Positions 39,823-48,304 of a stretch of DNA of 64,000 nt are shown piece after piece. The first letter of the stretch is position 1. The number at the start of each line of letters is the position of its first letter. The notes under the pieces are model-generated. The model was not told where the DNA came from. It made no database searches and was given only the letters and a program-made list of their open reading frames with translations. Origin of the DNA: Anabaena lutea FACHB-196. GTDB taxonomy: Bacteria > Cyanobacteriota > Cyanobacteriia > Cyanobacteriales > Nostocaceae. Made by a program: the position numbers and the translations under genes. The stretch is from positions 1 through 64,000 of the forward strand of contig NZ_JACJST010000009.1 of NCBI RefSeq assembly GCF_014698305.1. Direction: 5' to 3'.

Positions 39823-40977
39823 GTGACCATGCCTAATCAACATTCTACTGAAACTTTGTCTACTCAAACCTCTAGTTCATTTTTGAGCCTGACTGTTTCC
39901 CCTGGGAAAGTAATTCGCGGTGCGGGTGTGTTGTCCACAGTTGCGTCTGAAGTCGCTCGTTTGGGAACTCGTCCGTTTATTGTGTCAGGAAACCATACTC
40001 TCCATATTAGCCAAGAGAGTTTACAACCTATTTTTCAATCCCAAGAATTACATACTGTCTCAGTTTCTTATGGTGTTGATTGTTGTGAAGCGAGTCTGAA
40101 AGCTTTACGCAAAGCCGCCAAGGAACATAAGGCTGATATCATTGTCGGTGTTGGCGGTGGTAAAGCTTTAGATACGGCTAAATTAGTTGCCCATCAATTG
40201 AAGTTACCAGTTGTGACAATTCCCACCTCTGCGGCTACCTGTGCGGCGTGGACTGCCCTTTCTAATGTATATTCGGCAACGGGGGCATTTTTGTATGATG
40301 TGGCTTTATCTCGCTGTCCAGATTTGCTGATTTTGGATTATGATTTGATTCAGACTGCACCCCAAAGAACTTTAGTGGCAGGAATTGGGGATGCGATCGC
40401 TAAATGGTATGAAGCATCAGTTAGTAGTGGACATTTACAAGAAACTCTAATTATTGCCGCAGTCCAGCAAGCACGGGTTTTACGAGATATTTTGTTCCAA
40501 AAATCCGCCGTTGCTTTACAATCGACCGGGAGCGAAGTTTGGCAAGAAGTGGTAGACGCAACAGTTTTACTCGCTGGTGTAATTGGTGGACTTGGTGGCG
40601 CACAATGTCGCACAGTTGCCGCCCATGCCGTCCATAATGGCTTAACTCACATTGCTGGACATGGTAGCATTCACGGGGAAAAAGTCGCCTATGGCATCTT
40701 GGTGCAATTGCGGTTAGAAGAAATGATCCAGGGAAATCAATTAGCAGCATCAGCAAGACAACAATTGTTGAAGTTCTATGCAGAGATTGGACTACCCCAA
40801 AAATTAGCAGATTTGGGATTAGGTAATATCACTCTGGGCGAATTACAAACAGCAGCAGAAACTAGTTTAGAACCGAATTCTGATATCCACCGTTTACCAT
40901 TTAATGTGGCGTTAGAACAATTAATGGCCGCAATGGTTTCTACCACTGCACCAAACCAATTAAAAATTAAAAATTAA
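39823..40977 (+). CDS. Iron-containing alcohol dehydrogenase family (glycerol-dehydrogenase-like)
   Basis: 384 residues from GTG 39823 (ATG 39829 is equally possible). The NAD(P)-binding motif GVGGGKALDTAKLVA (about 107-121), then PTSAATCAAWTALSNVYS, and the metal-binding region ending in HNGLTHIAGHGSIHGEKVAYG identify the family of group III dehydrogenases such as glycerol dehydrogenase. The metal ligands (Asp and two His) appear present. The substrate is unknown. The C-terminal residues LKIKN and the stop codon come from a TAAAAAT heptamer array that begins at 40961. Confidence 0.8.
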   Translation: MTMPNQHSTETLSTQTSSSFLSLTVSPGKVIRGAGVLSTVASEVARLGTRPFIVSGNHTLHISQESLQPIFQSQELHTVSVSYGVDCCEASLKALRKAAKEHKADIIVGVGGGKALDTAKLVAHQLKLPVVTIPTSAATCAAWTALSNVYSATGAFLYDVALSRCPDLLILDYDLIQTAPQRTLVAGIGDAIAKWYEASVSSGHLQETLIIAAVQQARVLRDILFQKSAVALQSTGSEVWQEVVDATVLLAGVIGGLGGAQCRTVAAHAVHNGLTHIAGHGSIHGEKVAYGILVQLRLEEMIQGNQLAASARQQLLKFYAEIGLPQKLADLGLGNITLGELQTAAETSLEPNSDIHRLPFNVALEQLMAAMVSTTAPNQLKIKN

Positions 40978-40995
40978 AAATTAAAAATTAAAAAT
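40961..40995. repeat. TAAAAAT heptamer array, 5 units
   Basis: Five perfect units overlap the 3' end of the alcohol dehydrogenase gene (stop at 40975-40977). Further heptamer and CCCCGCGT-type stretches lie in the spacer up to 41120. Confidence 0.85.
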
Positions 40996-41140
40996 GGGTA
41001 ATAGGTAATTGGTAATTGGGGATTGGTGATAAGTGATTAAGTTATTCTTAATTTTCTCCGCGTCCCCGCGTCCCCGTGTCTCCCCTATTCCCTGCCCCCT
41101 GCCTCTTCCCTGTTCCCTATTTCTATTTCGAGGTGAATGA

Positions 41141-42349
41141 ATGAATTTGAGTTGGATTACTCCCGCAGAACGGATACAAAAATTGCCACCTTATGTATTT
41201 GCCCGTTTGGACGAATTAAAGGCTAAGGCTAGAGAACAAGGGTTAGACTTGATTGATTTGGGTATGGGAAACCCGGATGGACCCACACCCCAACCTGTAA
41301 TAGAAGCCGCAATGGCAGCTTTGCAAAATCCTGCTAATCACGGTTATCCACCGTTTGAAGGGACTGCGAGTTTCCGCAAGGCAATTACTAAATGGTACAA
41401 TCGCCGTTATGGTGTGGTACTTGATCCTGATAGTGAGGCTTTACCACTGCTGGGTTCTAAGGAAGGGTTGGGACATTTAGCGATCGCTTACATCAACCCC
41501 GGTGATACTGTTTTAGTACCTTCACCATCCTATCCTGTTCACTTTCGTGGCCCCATCATTGCTGGGGGAGTTATCCACAATTTAATTCTTAAAGAAGAAA
41601 ATAACTGGTTAATTGATTTAGCTGCTATTCCTGAGGAAGTTGCCAGAAAAGCCAAAATCCTCTATTTCAACTATCCCAGTAATCCTACCGCCGCCACCGC
41701 CCCTCGTGAATTCTTTGAAGAAATTGTTGCTTTTGCGCGGAAGTATGAAATCCTCTTAGTTCATGATTTATGTTATGCAGAATTAGCTTTTGATGGTTAT
41801 CAACCCACTAGCTTGTTAGAAATTCCCGGTGCGAAAGATATCGGTGTCGAGTTTCACACCCTCTCTAAAACTTATAATATGGCAGGTTGGCGCGTTGGTT
41901 TTGTCGTCGGCAATCGTCATGTGATCCAAGGTTTACGGACTTTAAAAACCAATTTGGATTATGGCATTTTTTCCGCTTTACAAACAGCAGCAGAAACAGC
42001 TTTACAACTTCCTGATTCTTATTTACATGAAGTCCAACAACGTTACCGCACCCGTCGAGATTTTCTCATTGATGGTTTAGGAAAATTGGGTTGGAATATT
42101 CCCAAAACCGAAGCCACAATGTATCTATGGGTAAAATGTCCTGTAGGCATGAATTCCACAGACTTTGCTTTAAATATTTTGCAGCAAACTGGTGTGGTTG
42201 TCACTCCTGGTAATGCTTTTGGTGTTGGTGGTGAAGGCTATGTGAGAATTAGTTTAATTGCCGATTGCGATCGCTTGGGTGAAGCTTTACAAAGATTTAA
42301 AGAAGCTGGAATTCGCTATCAACCAGAAGCAGCGGTTTCTGCTTCATAA
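41141..42349 (+). CDS. PLP-dependent aminotransferase, class I/II (aspartate aminotransferase-like)
   Basis: 402 residues. D209 (VHDLCYAE) and the Schiff-base lysine K243 in SKTYNMAGWRVGF, plus NYPSNPTAA (about 177-185) and the C-terminal RISL arginine, define a fold-type I aminotransferase. The enzyme probably moves amino groups between amino acids and 2-oxoacids (aspartate or alanine type). LL-diaminopimelate aminotransferase-like annotation is also conceivable, and specificity is not visible. The last ~29 codons are duplicated 600 bases downstream, on the far side of a toxin-antitoxin cassette. Confidence 0.85.
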   Translation: MNLSWITPAERIQKLPPYVFARLDELKAKAREQGLDLIDLGMGNPDGPTPQPVIEAAMAALQNPANHGYPPFEGTASFRKAITKWYNRRYGVVLDPDSEALPLLGSKEGLGHLAIAYINPGDTVLVPSPSYPVHFRGPIIAGGVIHNLILKEENNWLIDLAAIPEEVARKAKILYFNYPSNPTAATAPREFFEEIVAFARKYEILLVHDLCYAELAFDGYQPTSLLEIPGAKDIGVEFHTLSKTYNMAGWRVGFVVGNRHVIQGLRTLKTNLDYGIFSALQTAAETALQLPDSYLHEVQQRYRTRRDFLIDGLGKLGWNIPKTEATMYLWVKCPVGMNSTDFALNILQQTGVVVTPGNAFGVGGEGYVRISLIADCDRLGEALQRFKEAGIRYQPEAAVSAS

Positions 42350-42370
42350 ATTTGAATACAAGGGGTTAAA

Positions 42371-42664
42371 ATTGAGTTAGAACTAAAATTTGAATGGGAT
42401 GAAGATAAAGCTAAATTAAATCAGAAAAAACATGGTGTTTCTTTTGACGAAGCAGTTTCGATATTTAATGATCCTTTATCTATCAGCTTTGACGATCCTG
42501 AACATTCATTAGGAGAGAATCGCTATATTATAATAGGATTATCCAATCAAGGTAGATATTTATTTGTTTCCTATGCAGATCGTAATGATAAAATCCGGTT
42601 AATTAGTGCAAGATTAGTTACACCTAAAGAAAGGAAATATTATGAACGAGAAAATACAATATGA
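42371..42664 (+). CDS. BrnT-family ribonuclease toxin, probable ATT start
   Basis: The frame is open from 42356 and encodes IELELKFEWDEDKAKLNQKK...FDEAVSIFNDPLS...RYIIIGLS...RLISARLVTPKERKYYE, the full BrnT core (FEWD, KHGVSF, IFND, RLISAR). BrnT is a type II toxin, an RNase that stops translation. No ATG, GTG or TTG occurs upstream of the conserved part. The best start is ATT at 42371, placed as the initiator methionine would be in homologues, with AAGGGG at 42360-42365. It overlaps the next gene by 23 bases, the typical TA coupling. Alternatively the start codon is mutated and the toxin is poorly expressed. Confidence 0.75.
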   Translation: MELELKFEWDEDKAKLNQKKHGVSFDEAVSIFNDPLSISFDDPEHSLGENRYIIIGLSNQGRYLFVSYADRNDKIRLISARLVTPKERKYYERENTI

Positions 42665-42917
42665 ATTAGACGATGACTTAAAAGAAGAATATGATTTAAG
42701 TCAACTAAAAAATCCTATTCGGGGTAAATATTATCAACAGTATCAAGAAGGATATAGTGTTACTATTCACCATGAAGATAGGACAACAACAGTAGAAAAT
42801 TTCCCTAAACAAAATGATATAATTGTTCTTGATCCTGACGTGAAACAATACTTTCCTGATTCAGAATCAGTTAATTCTACTTTAAGGAGTTTAATTAAAT
42901 TAATTCCTAAGAGATAG
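42642..42917 (+). CDS. Antitoxin partner of BrnT
   Basis: 91 residues, acidic N-terminus (YELDDDLKEEYDLSQLKNPIRGKYYQQY) and a C-terminal segment IIVLDPDVKQYFPDSESVNSTLRSLIKLI. This resembles the small DNA-binding antitoxins that accompany BrnT and HigB-like toxins in cyanobacteria; the VLDPDV...FPDSESVN...LRSLI pattern recalls these families. It overlaps the toxin gene. Antitoxins of this type usually repress their own operon with the toxin as co-repressor. Confidence 0.7.
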   Translation: MNEKIQYELDDDLKEEYDLSQLKNPIRGKYYQQYQEGYSVTIHHEDRTTTVENFPKQNDIIVLDPDVKQYFPDSESVNSTLRSLIKLIPKR

Positions 42918-42946
42918 TAAATTGCTACACCAATTTCAATCCACTT

Positions 42947-43033
42947 ATTGCTGATAGCTTGGGTGAAGCTTTGCAAAGATTTAAAGAAGCAGGAATTTGT
43001 TATCAATCAGAAGCAGTAGTTTCTGCGTCATAA
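42947..43033 (+). pseudogene. Duplicated in-frame 3' end of the aminotransferase gene
   Basis: The segment encodes IADSLGEALQRFKEAGICYQSEAVVSAS-stop, a copy of the end of the aminotransferase (IADCDRLGEALQRFKEAGIRYQPEAAVSAS) with about ten base changes and a 6-base deletion. The two copies flank the toxin-antitoxin pair. There is no start codon, so it is not a gene by itself. Confidence 0.85.
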
Positions 43034-43080
43034 TTGAGGAAACACGGGGACGCGGAGAAAATTAAGAATAACTTAATTAC

Positions 43081-43171
43081 CAATCACCAATCACCAATTA
43101 CCAATCACCAATCACCAATCACCAATCACCAATTACCAATCACCAATCACCAATCACCAATCACCAATCAC
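43081..43171. repeat. CAATCAC heptamer array, 13 units
   Basis: Thirteen consecutive heptamers, mostly CAATCAC with CAATTAC variants, lie between the duplicated aminotransferase tail and arsR. On the opposite strand this is the GATTGGT motif also found at 6457. Confidence 0.9.
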
Positions 43172-43198
43172 CCAATTTTTAATTTTTAATTTCAAATA

Positions 43199-43513
43199 AT
43201 GCCAATTGCTACTCACAATTCAATTTTAGCTGGTTTTCATGCCCTCTCTGACCCGATTAGAATCAGCGTCCTAGAATTGCTGCGTCAGCGTGAACTTTGT
43301 GTATGTGATTTATGTGATGCTTTAGAGATAAGTCAATCAAAACTGTCTTTTCATCTCAAAACACTCAAAGAAGCTGGCTTAGTTAATGCCCGTCATGAAG
43401 GACGCTGGATTTATTACAGTTTAAATTTGCCCCAATTTCAGGTTTTAGAACAACATTTAGCAGATTTTCGCCTCAACCATATCATGTCCACACCTCGTTC
43501 TTGCTGTGATTAA
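43199..43513 (+). CDS. arsR: ArsR family arsenic-responsive repressor
   Basis: 104 residues. A winged helix-turn-helix (ALEISQSKLSFHLKTLKEAGLVNARHEGRWIYYSL) is preceded by ELCVCDLC (32-39), the alpha-3 cysteine motif that binds As(III) in ArsR proteins; C102-C103 lie at the C-terminus. It represses the downstream arsenic genes and dissociates when arsenite binds. It is separated from the PstS-like gene by 155 bases that hold a promoter and a palindrome. Confidence 0.9.
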   Translation: MPIATHNSILAGFHALSDPIRISVLELLRQRELCVCDLCDALEISQSKLSFHLKTLKEAGLVNARHEGRWIYYSLNLPQFQVLEQHLADFRLNHIMSTPRSCCD

Positions 43514-43601
43514 CAAGCTGGATAATATCAAGACGGTGAGTCTCCTATCCAATACATCAAGTTTTTTTGATTAATTTTTATATATAATGCTATCCTTGTG
43601 C

Positions 43602-43630
43602 TTGACATATCAATTTTTTTTGAAATGATA
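43602..43630 (+). promoter_or_regulatory. Candidate arsenic-operon promoter with overlapping operator
   Basis: TTGACA (43602-43607) is a perfect -35; 17 bases later ATGATA (43625-43630) can serve as -10. Overlapping it is an imperfect palindrome at 43608-43630 (arms TATCA and TGATA, 7 of 11 pairs), a plausible ArsR operator. It lies 38 bases before the PstS-like GTG. Confidence 0.5.
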
Positions 43631-43668
43631 GAGAAATACTGTTAGGATCAGCAATACAGGTCAGGTCA

Positions 43669-44718
43669 GTGAAAACAACAGCGACTAAATTGGCTTTAAC
43701 GGTTGGGATGTTTACATTTGTGACTAGCTGTGCCAGTACATCCAACTCATCAATTCAAACTCAACAAGCAACACAAGTGACTGATTCAGCAAAGGTCACA
43801 ATCATCAAAATAGATGGTTCTAGTACAGTTTATCCGATTACCCAAGCGATCGCTAAAGAGTTTCAAGCCGACTCCAAAAATAACGCCCAAGTAAAAGTCA
43901 GCATTTCCGGGACTAGCGGAGGTTTTGAAAAATTCTGCACTGGAAAAACAGACATCAGTAACGCCTCTCGGCCGATTACCGAGACAGAGATGGCAGCTTG
44001 TAAAAAAAATGGCGTTCCCTATATAGAATTACCCATTGCCTTTGATGCCCTAACCGTAGCTGTTAACCCCCAAAACAACTGGGCAAAAGACATTACAGTA
44101 GCCGAACTAAAAAAGATATGGGAACCAGAAGCTGAAGGAAAAATTACCCGTTGGAACCAAGTACGCGCTTCTTGGCCAGACCGCCCAATTAAATTATACG
44201 GTGCTGGCGATAAATCCGGAACCTTTGACTATTTTACCGAAGCAGTTGTTGGTAAAGCCAAAGTCAGCCGCAAAGATTACACAGCCAGCGAAGATGATGA
44301 AGTGTTAGTTGCAGGTATTAATAAAGACCCTGATGCATTGGGTTACTTTGGCTATGCTTACTACGAAGAAAACAAAGATAAATTAAAAGTCGTAGCAGTT
44401 AATAACGGCAAAGGGGCTGTTTTACCATCACGAGAAACAGTAGAAAAAGCCAAGTATCAACCACTTTCTCGACCCTTATTTATATATGTCAATCTTTGGT
44501 CTAGCAAAAACAAAAGTGTAGTCTACAAGTTTGCAGACTTCTACATTAAAAAAGCAGCAACTACAGCTATTTCTGTCGGCTATGTTCCTTTAGCAGAGGA
44601 AGCTTACAAACTTGATTACGTTCACTTATACAAAGGCAAAATAGGAACAGTATTTGCTGGAAAGTCGCAATTTGACTTGACACTGGGAGAATTATTGCGT
44701 AAACAAAAGGATTTTTAA
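43669..44718 (+). CDS. PstS-like phosphate/arsenate-binding lipoprotein of the ars cluster
   Basis: 349 residues from GTG. A lipoprotein signal (VTSC, C21) is followed by a periplasmic-binding fold. The anion-binding loops [16 protein letters not shown] and [16 protein letters not shown] match the PstS/SphX group. It would bind phosphate in the periplasm; its location between arsR and the ArsJ genes suggests a role tied to arsenate/phosphate discrimination (inference). One base separates its stop from the next start. No pstC/A/B genes are present here. Confidence 0.82.
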   Translation: MKTTATKLALTVGMFTFVTSCASTSNSSIQTQQATQVTDSAKVTIIKIDGSSTVYPITQAIAKEFQADSKNNAQVKVSISGTSGGFEKFCTGKTDISNASRPITETEMAACKKNGVPYIELPIAFDALTVAVNPQNNWAKDITVAELKKIWEPEAEGKITRWNQVRASWPDRPIKLYGAGDKSGTFDYFTEAVVGKAKVSRKDYTASEDDEVLVAGINKDPDALGYFGYAYYEENKDKLKVVAVNNGKGAVLPSRETVEKAKYQPLSRPLFIYVNLWSSKNKSVVYKFADFYIKKAATTAISVGYVPLAEEAYKLDYVHLYKGKIGTVFAGKSQFDLTLGELLRKQKDF

Positions 44719-44719
44719 C

Positions 44720-45736
44720 ATGGCAATTCGTGTAGGAATCAATGGATTTGGTCGCATAGGAAGGCTTAATCTCCGGGCTGCTTGGGGTTGGAAAGAACTA
44801 GAATTTGTACATATTAATGAAACTAAAGGTGGTGCAGAAGCAGCAGCGCACTTGCTCAAATTTGATTCTGTACATGGACGCTGGAAACCGGAAGTTGAAG
44901 CTGTAGAAAACCAAGTTTTGATTGATGGTAAATCCCTGAGTTTTAGTGAATATTCTCTACCAGGTGAAGTTCCTTGGGAAGACTTTGGTGTTGATATAGT
45001 TTTGGAATGTTCTGGTAAGTTTAGAACACCCGCTTCCCTAGAACATTATTTTAAAAGAGGTGTGCAGAAAGTCATTGTTGCTGCACCAGTAAAAGAAGAA
45101 GCTTTAAATATTGTCATCGGTGTAAATGATCACCTTTATCAACCTGAACAACATCATTTATTAACTGCTGCTTCTTGCACTACAAACTGTTTAGCCCCAG
45201 TGGTAAAAGTAATTCATGAAGGCTTAGGAATTAAGCATGGAATAATTACCACAATTCATGACAATACTAATACTCAAACTATAGTCGATGCACCTCATAA
45301 AGATTTGCGTCGCGCTAGGGCTACAAGTATGTCATTAATTCCTACTAGCACAGGTTCAGCTACAGCTATCGGGTTAATTTATCCAGAATTAAATGGTAAA
45401 TTGAATGGTTTAGCAGTGCGTGTACCTTTGTTAAATGCTTCTTTAACAGATTGTGTATTTGAAGTTGTTCGCCAGACAACTGTAGCAGAAATTAATGGTT
45501 TGTTGAAAACAGCTTCTGAACAAGAACCATTAAAAGGAATTTTGGGTTATGAAGAACGTCCTTTAGTGTCAATTGATTATAAAGATGATCCTCGTTCTTC
45601 AATTATTGATGCCCTTTCCACAATGGTTGTAGATGAAACTCAAGTGAAAATTCTGGCTTGGTATGACAATGAATGGGGTTATGCTAATCGCATGGTGGAA
45701 TTAGCACGAAAAGTGGCTTTAAGTTTGCAGAAATAA
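44720..45736 (+). CDS. ArsJ-associated glyceraldehyde-3-phosphate dehydrogenase
   Basis: 338 residues. The Rossmann motif [10 protein letters not shown] (7-16) and catalytic C153 in SCTTNC are intact. This GAPDH class, encoded with arsJ, uses arsenate in place of phosphate to form 1-arseno-3-phosphoglycerate, the unstable substrate exported by ArsJ. This assignment rests on its neighbour arsJ; a central glycolytic GAPDH is less likely. It is cotranscribed with the PstS-like gene, with one base between them. Confidence 0.9.
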   Translation: MAIRVGINGFGRIGRLNLRAAWGWKELEFVHINETKGGAEAAAHLLKFDSVHGRWKPEVEAVENQVLIDGKSLSFSEYSLPGEVPWEDFGVDIVLECSGKFRTPASLEHYFKRGVQKVIVAAPVKEEALNIVIGVNDHLYQPEQHHLLTAASCTTNCLAPVVKVIHEGLGIKHGIITTIHDNTNTQTIVDAPHKDLRRARATSMSLIPTSTGSATAIGLIYPELNGKLNGLAVRVPLLNASLTDCVFEVVRQTTVAEINGLLKTASEQEPLKGILGYEERPLVSIDYKDDPRSSIIDALSTMVVDETQVKILAWYDNEWGYANRMVELARKVALSLQK

Positions 45737-45852
45737 TGGTTTGGAAGGGGTGGAATTTTGTTTCTACCCCACAAAGATTTTTTTTCACGCAGAGACGCGG
45801 AGAGTAAGAGTTTAAGATTTGGCATTGTAAATTTTTTAGTGAATTTTTAATC

Positions 45853-47115
45853 ATGGCTTCTACTACCAGTTCTAGTGCTAATTTAAAGAACTACGCTTTA
45901 GTTACTTTAGCTTATTGGGGTTTCACTATTACTGATGGTGCTTTGCGAATGTTGGTGTTGCTTTATTTTAATAAAATTGGTTATACACCTCTGCAAATTG
46001 CCTCTCTGTTTCTGTTTTATGAAGTTTTTGGTATTGTTACAAATTTTTTAGGCGGTTGGATTGGTTCGCAATTTGGATTGAAAGTTACTCTTTACACAGG
46101 TATTGGTTTACAAATTTTCTCTTTGGTGATGTTGTCTTGGTTAAATCCTAATTGGGTACAGTGGGTTGCAGTTCTTTATGTGATGGTTGCACAGGCTTTT
46201 TCAGGAATTGCGAAAGACTTAACTAAGATGAGTACTAAAAGTGCTATTCGTTTGGTAGTTCCTCAAGATGCTCAATCTTCTTTGTTTAAATGGGTAGCAG
46301 TTTTAACGGGTTCTAAAAATGCTTTGAAGGGGGTTGGATTTTTTGTTGGTAGTGCAATTTTAGCTTTATTTGGGTTTGTGAATGCCCTGTTAATAATGGC
46401 TGGTGGACTATTTTTAATTATGTTCACTGGGTTGATGTTGCCAAAGGGAATGGGCAAAATCAAGAAGAAGGTTAAGTTTAGTCAACTGTTTTCTAAAAGC
46501 AAAGAAATTAATATTTTGTCTGCGGCTAGATTCTTTCTTTTTGGTTCGAGAGATGTGTGGTTTGTGGTGGCTTTACCGGTGTTTTTGCGTGAGAGTTTGG
46601 GTTGGTCTTTTTATCAGGTGGGAGGGTTTTTGGCTTGTTGGGTAATCGGTTACGGAATTATTCAATTTTTAGCACCAACTTTGATACAACGGTTTGGTTC
46701 CGGCCGTCCACCACAATCTCAGACTATTCAATTTTGGACTTTTACTTTAACTGCTGTTCCCTGTGCGATCGCACTTGCTCTCCAAATCGGTTTACCTGCT
46801 AATCTAGTAATTATTGGTGGACTCCTCATATTTGGCGTGGTATTTGCTTTCAATTCCGCAGTTCATTCCTATCTAGTATTAGCATTTACCGATGATGACA
46901 AGGTAGCCTTAAATGTTGGTTTTTATTATATGGCTAACTCTGGTGGTCGTCTCGCAGGTACAGTATTATCCGGTTTAGTTTATCAGTTCTCAGGTTTAGT
47001 CGGTTGTCTGTGGACATCAGCATTTTTTGTTTTAGCAGCAGCTTTAGTTTCTCTGAAATTACCAAATCCCAAACCGAGTCAAAATATTGCGTGGAAAGCC
47101 GGCGACGGTGATTAA
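45853..47115 (+). CDS. arsJ: Organoarsenical efflux MFS transporter
   Basis: 420 residues with about eleven to twelve transmembrane segments of the major facilitator fold. The N-terminus NLKNYALVTLAYWGFTITDGALRMLVLLYFNKIGYTPLQIASLFLFYE matches ArsJ. It exports 1-arseno-3-phosphoglycerate, which decomposes outside to arsenate, completing the detoxification started by the adjacent GAPDH. A 116-base gap with a TCACGCAGAGACGCGGAG repeat separates it from the GAPDH gene. Confidence 0.92.
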   Translation: MASTTSSSANLKNYALVTLAYWGFTITDGALRMLVLLYFNKIGYTPLQIASLFLFYEVFGIVTNFLGGWIGSQFGLKVTLYTGIGLQIFSLVMLSWLNPNWVQWVAVLYVMVAQAFSGIAKDLTKMSTKSAIRLVVPQDAQSSLFKWVAVLTGSKNALKGVGFFVGSAILALFGFVNALLIMAGGLFLIMFTGLMLPKGMGKIKKKVKFSQLFSKSKEINILSAARFFLFGSRDVWFVVALPVFLRESLGWSFYQVGGFLACWVIGYGIIQFLAPTLIQRFGSGRPPQSQTIQFWTFTLTAVPCAIALALQIGLPANLVIIGGLLIFGVVFAFNSAVHSYLVLAFTDDDKVALNVGFYYMANSGGRLAGTVLSGLVYQFSGLVGCLWTSAFFVLAAALVSLKLPNPKPSQNIAWKAGDGD

Positions 47116-47119
47116 AATA

Positions 47120-47189
47120 ATTCGTAATGCCTCTTTCAGAGGAGCTATGCCTACGGCACGCTACGCGAACGCTAACGTAATTCGTAATT
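47120..47189. repeat. Heptamer-flanked repeat module
   Basis: An inverted-repeat segment (CTCTTTCAGAGGAG... GCTACGCGAAC) is bracketed by ATTCGTA heptamers at 47120-47126 and 47180-47186. It has the same design as the modules at 31067 and 57769. Confidence 0.75.
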
Positions 47190-47224
47190 CATATGATAAT
47201 CCAAATCCCATCTTCTTTAATTTC

Positions 47225-48073
47225 TCATAACCGCCTAATACCCATTTCCAAACCCTTACATACACCTGTTAAAAAATCTAAATCCAAAGTCGCAATAGTG
47301 TCACTCGGTTTGTGATAATGAGGATTCCGCATGAAAGCAGTATCCGTCACCATCATCGCTGGATAACCTCCGTCCCAAAAAGGTGCATGATCACTAAGTC
47401 GAGTTTGGGGAACCATTAAACCCCGGTTTGGTGTCGGTAGCCACTGACTAGATACTCCCACTTGACGAATACTCCTACTTAGACTGATTAAATCAGCCAA
47501 AGTCCGAAAATTGCCAATTAAAGCAATAAAATCACCAGAATTTGGATAAAAAAGTTCTAGAGGCGATGGGTATTTTTGAGAACCAGCAGTAAAGTCTCGA
47601 TATCCCAACATTTCCAAAGATATCATCAGGCGTATACGTTGCTTTTGCTCGCGTAACAAAGCTGCATAATCAGCACTACCCAGTAAGCCATATTCTTCCA
47701 TATCAAAAGCAACTAGTCGCAAAGGATATCTGGCTGGTTGCCCAGCAAAACTTCTGGCAAATTCTAATAAAACTGCCACACCTGTAGCGTTATCATCAGC
47801 TGCTACTGTACCAGGTACGCCATCATAGTGAGCGCCAATTAAAATAGGTGGTAAATCTGTCTTTTGCTTTTCGGCGGCAGCGGGTAAATTTAAAATCAAG
47901 TTTTCACACCTCTTACTTCCTACTTGAAAGGTGTGGATTTCCACACTTCCCCATTGTGCAAATTGTTGGCGAATGTATTCTTGAACAAAGAAATGACCCG
48001 CAGTCGCCATATATGGATCGCGTTCTCTCGCTATGTGCTGAAGGTGATTTTGTAACCGCAGTTTTAAATTCAA
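47225..48073 (-). CDS. M28 family zinc aminopeptidase
   Basis: 282 residues, no signal peptide. Metal ligands are visible in GAHYDGVPGT (H82), AADDNATG (bridging D93/D94), DMEEYG (E126/E127), SLEMLGY and the terminal HYHKPSDT histidine. The catalytic site looks complete. It removes N-terminal residues or processes glutaminyl peptides. It is divergent from dnaK1. Confidence 0.87.
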   Translation of the reverse strand: MNLKLRLQNHLQHIARERDPYMATAGHFFVQEYIRQQFAQWGSVEIHTFQVGSKRCENLILNLPAAAEKQKTDLPPILIGAHYDGVPGTVAADDNATGVAVLLEFARSFAGQPARYPLRLVAFDMEEYGLLGSADYAALLREQKQRIRLMISLEMLGYRDFTAGSQKYPSPLELFYPNSGDFIALIGNFRTLADLISLSRSIRQVGVSSQWLPTPNRGLMVPQTRLSDHAPFWDGGYPAMMVTDTAFMRNPHYHKPSDTIATLDLDFLTGVCKGLEMGIRRL

Positions 48074-48304
48074 AGTAGTGATTAGTGATTAATAAAATTC
48101 TTACCTGTTAAGAGTTCCCTGTTCTCTCTCTTCAAATGCTATCCTAGTGCAAGCAAGTAGCGCCTCAAGCTAAAATTTATTTAATTCCTGATTGAATGAT
48201 GATAATTATACCATTGGGCGGTTTTCATCATTTAGCACCAAGCTAGAGGTAGTCCAGCCATATAATAATAAATTTATAAAAGACGCTTAGGAGAAGAGTA
48301 ACGC

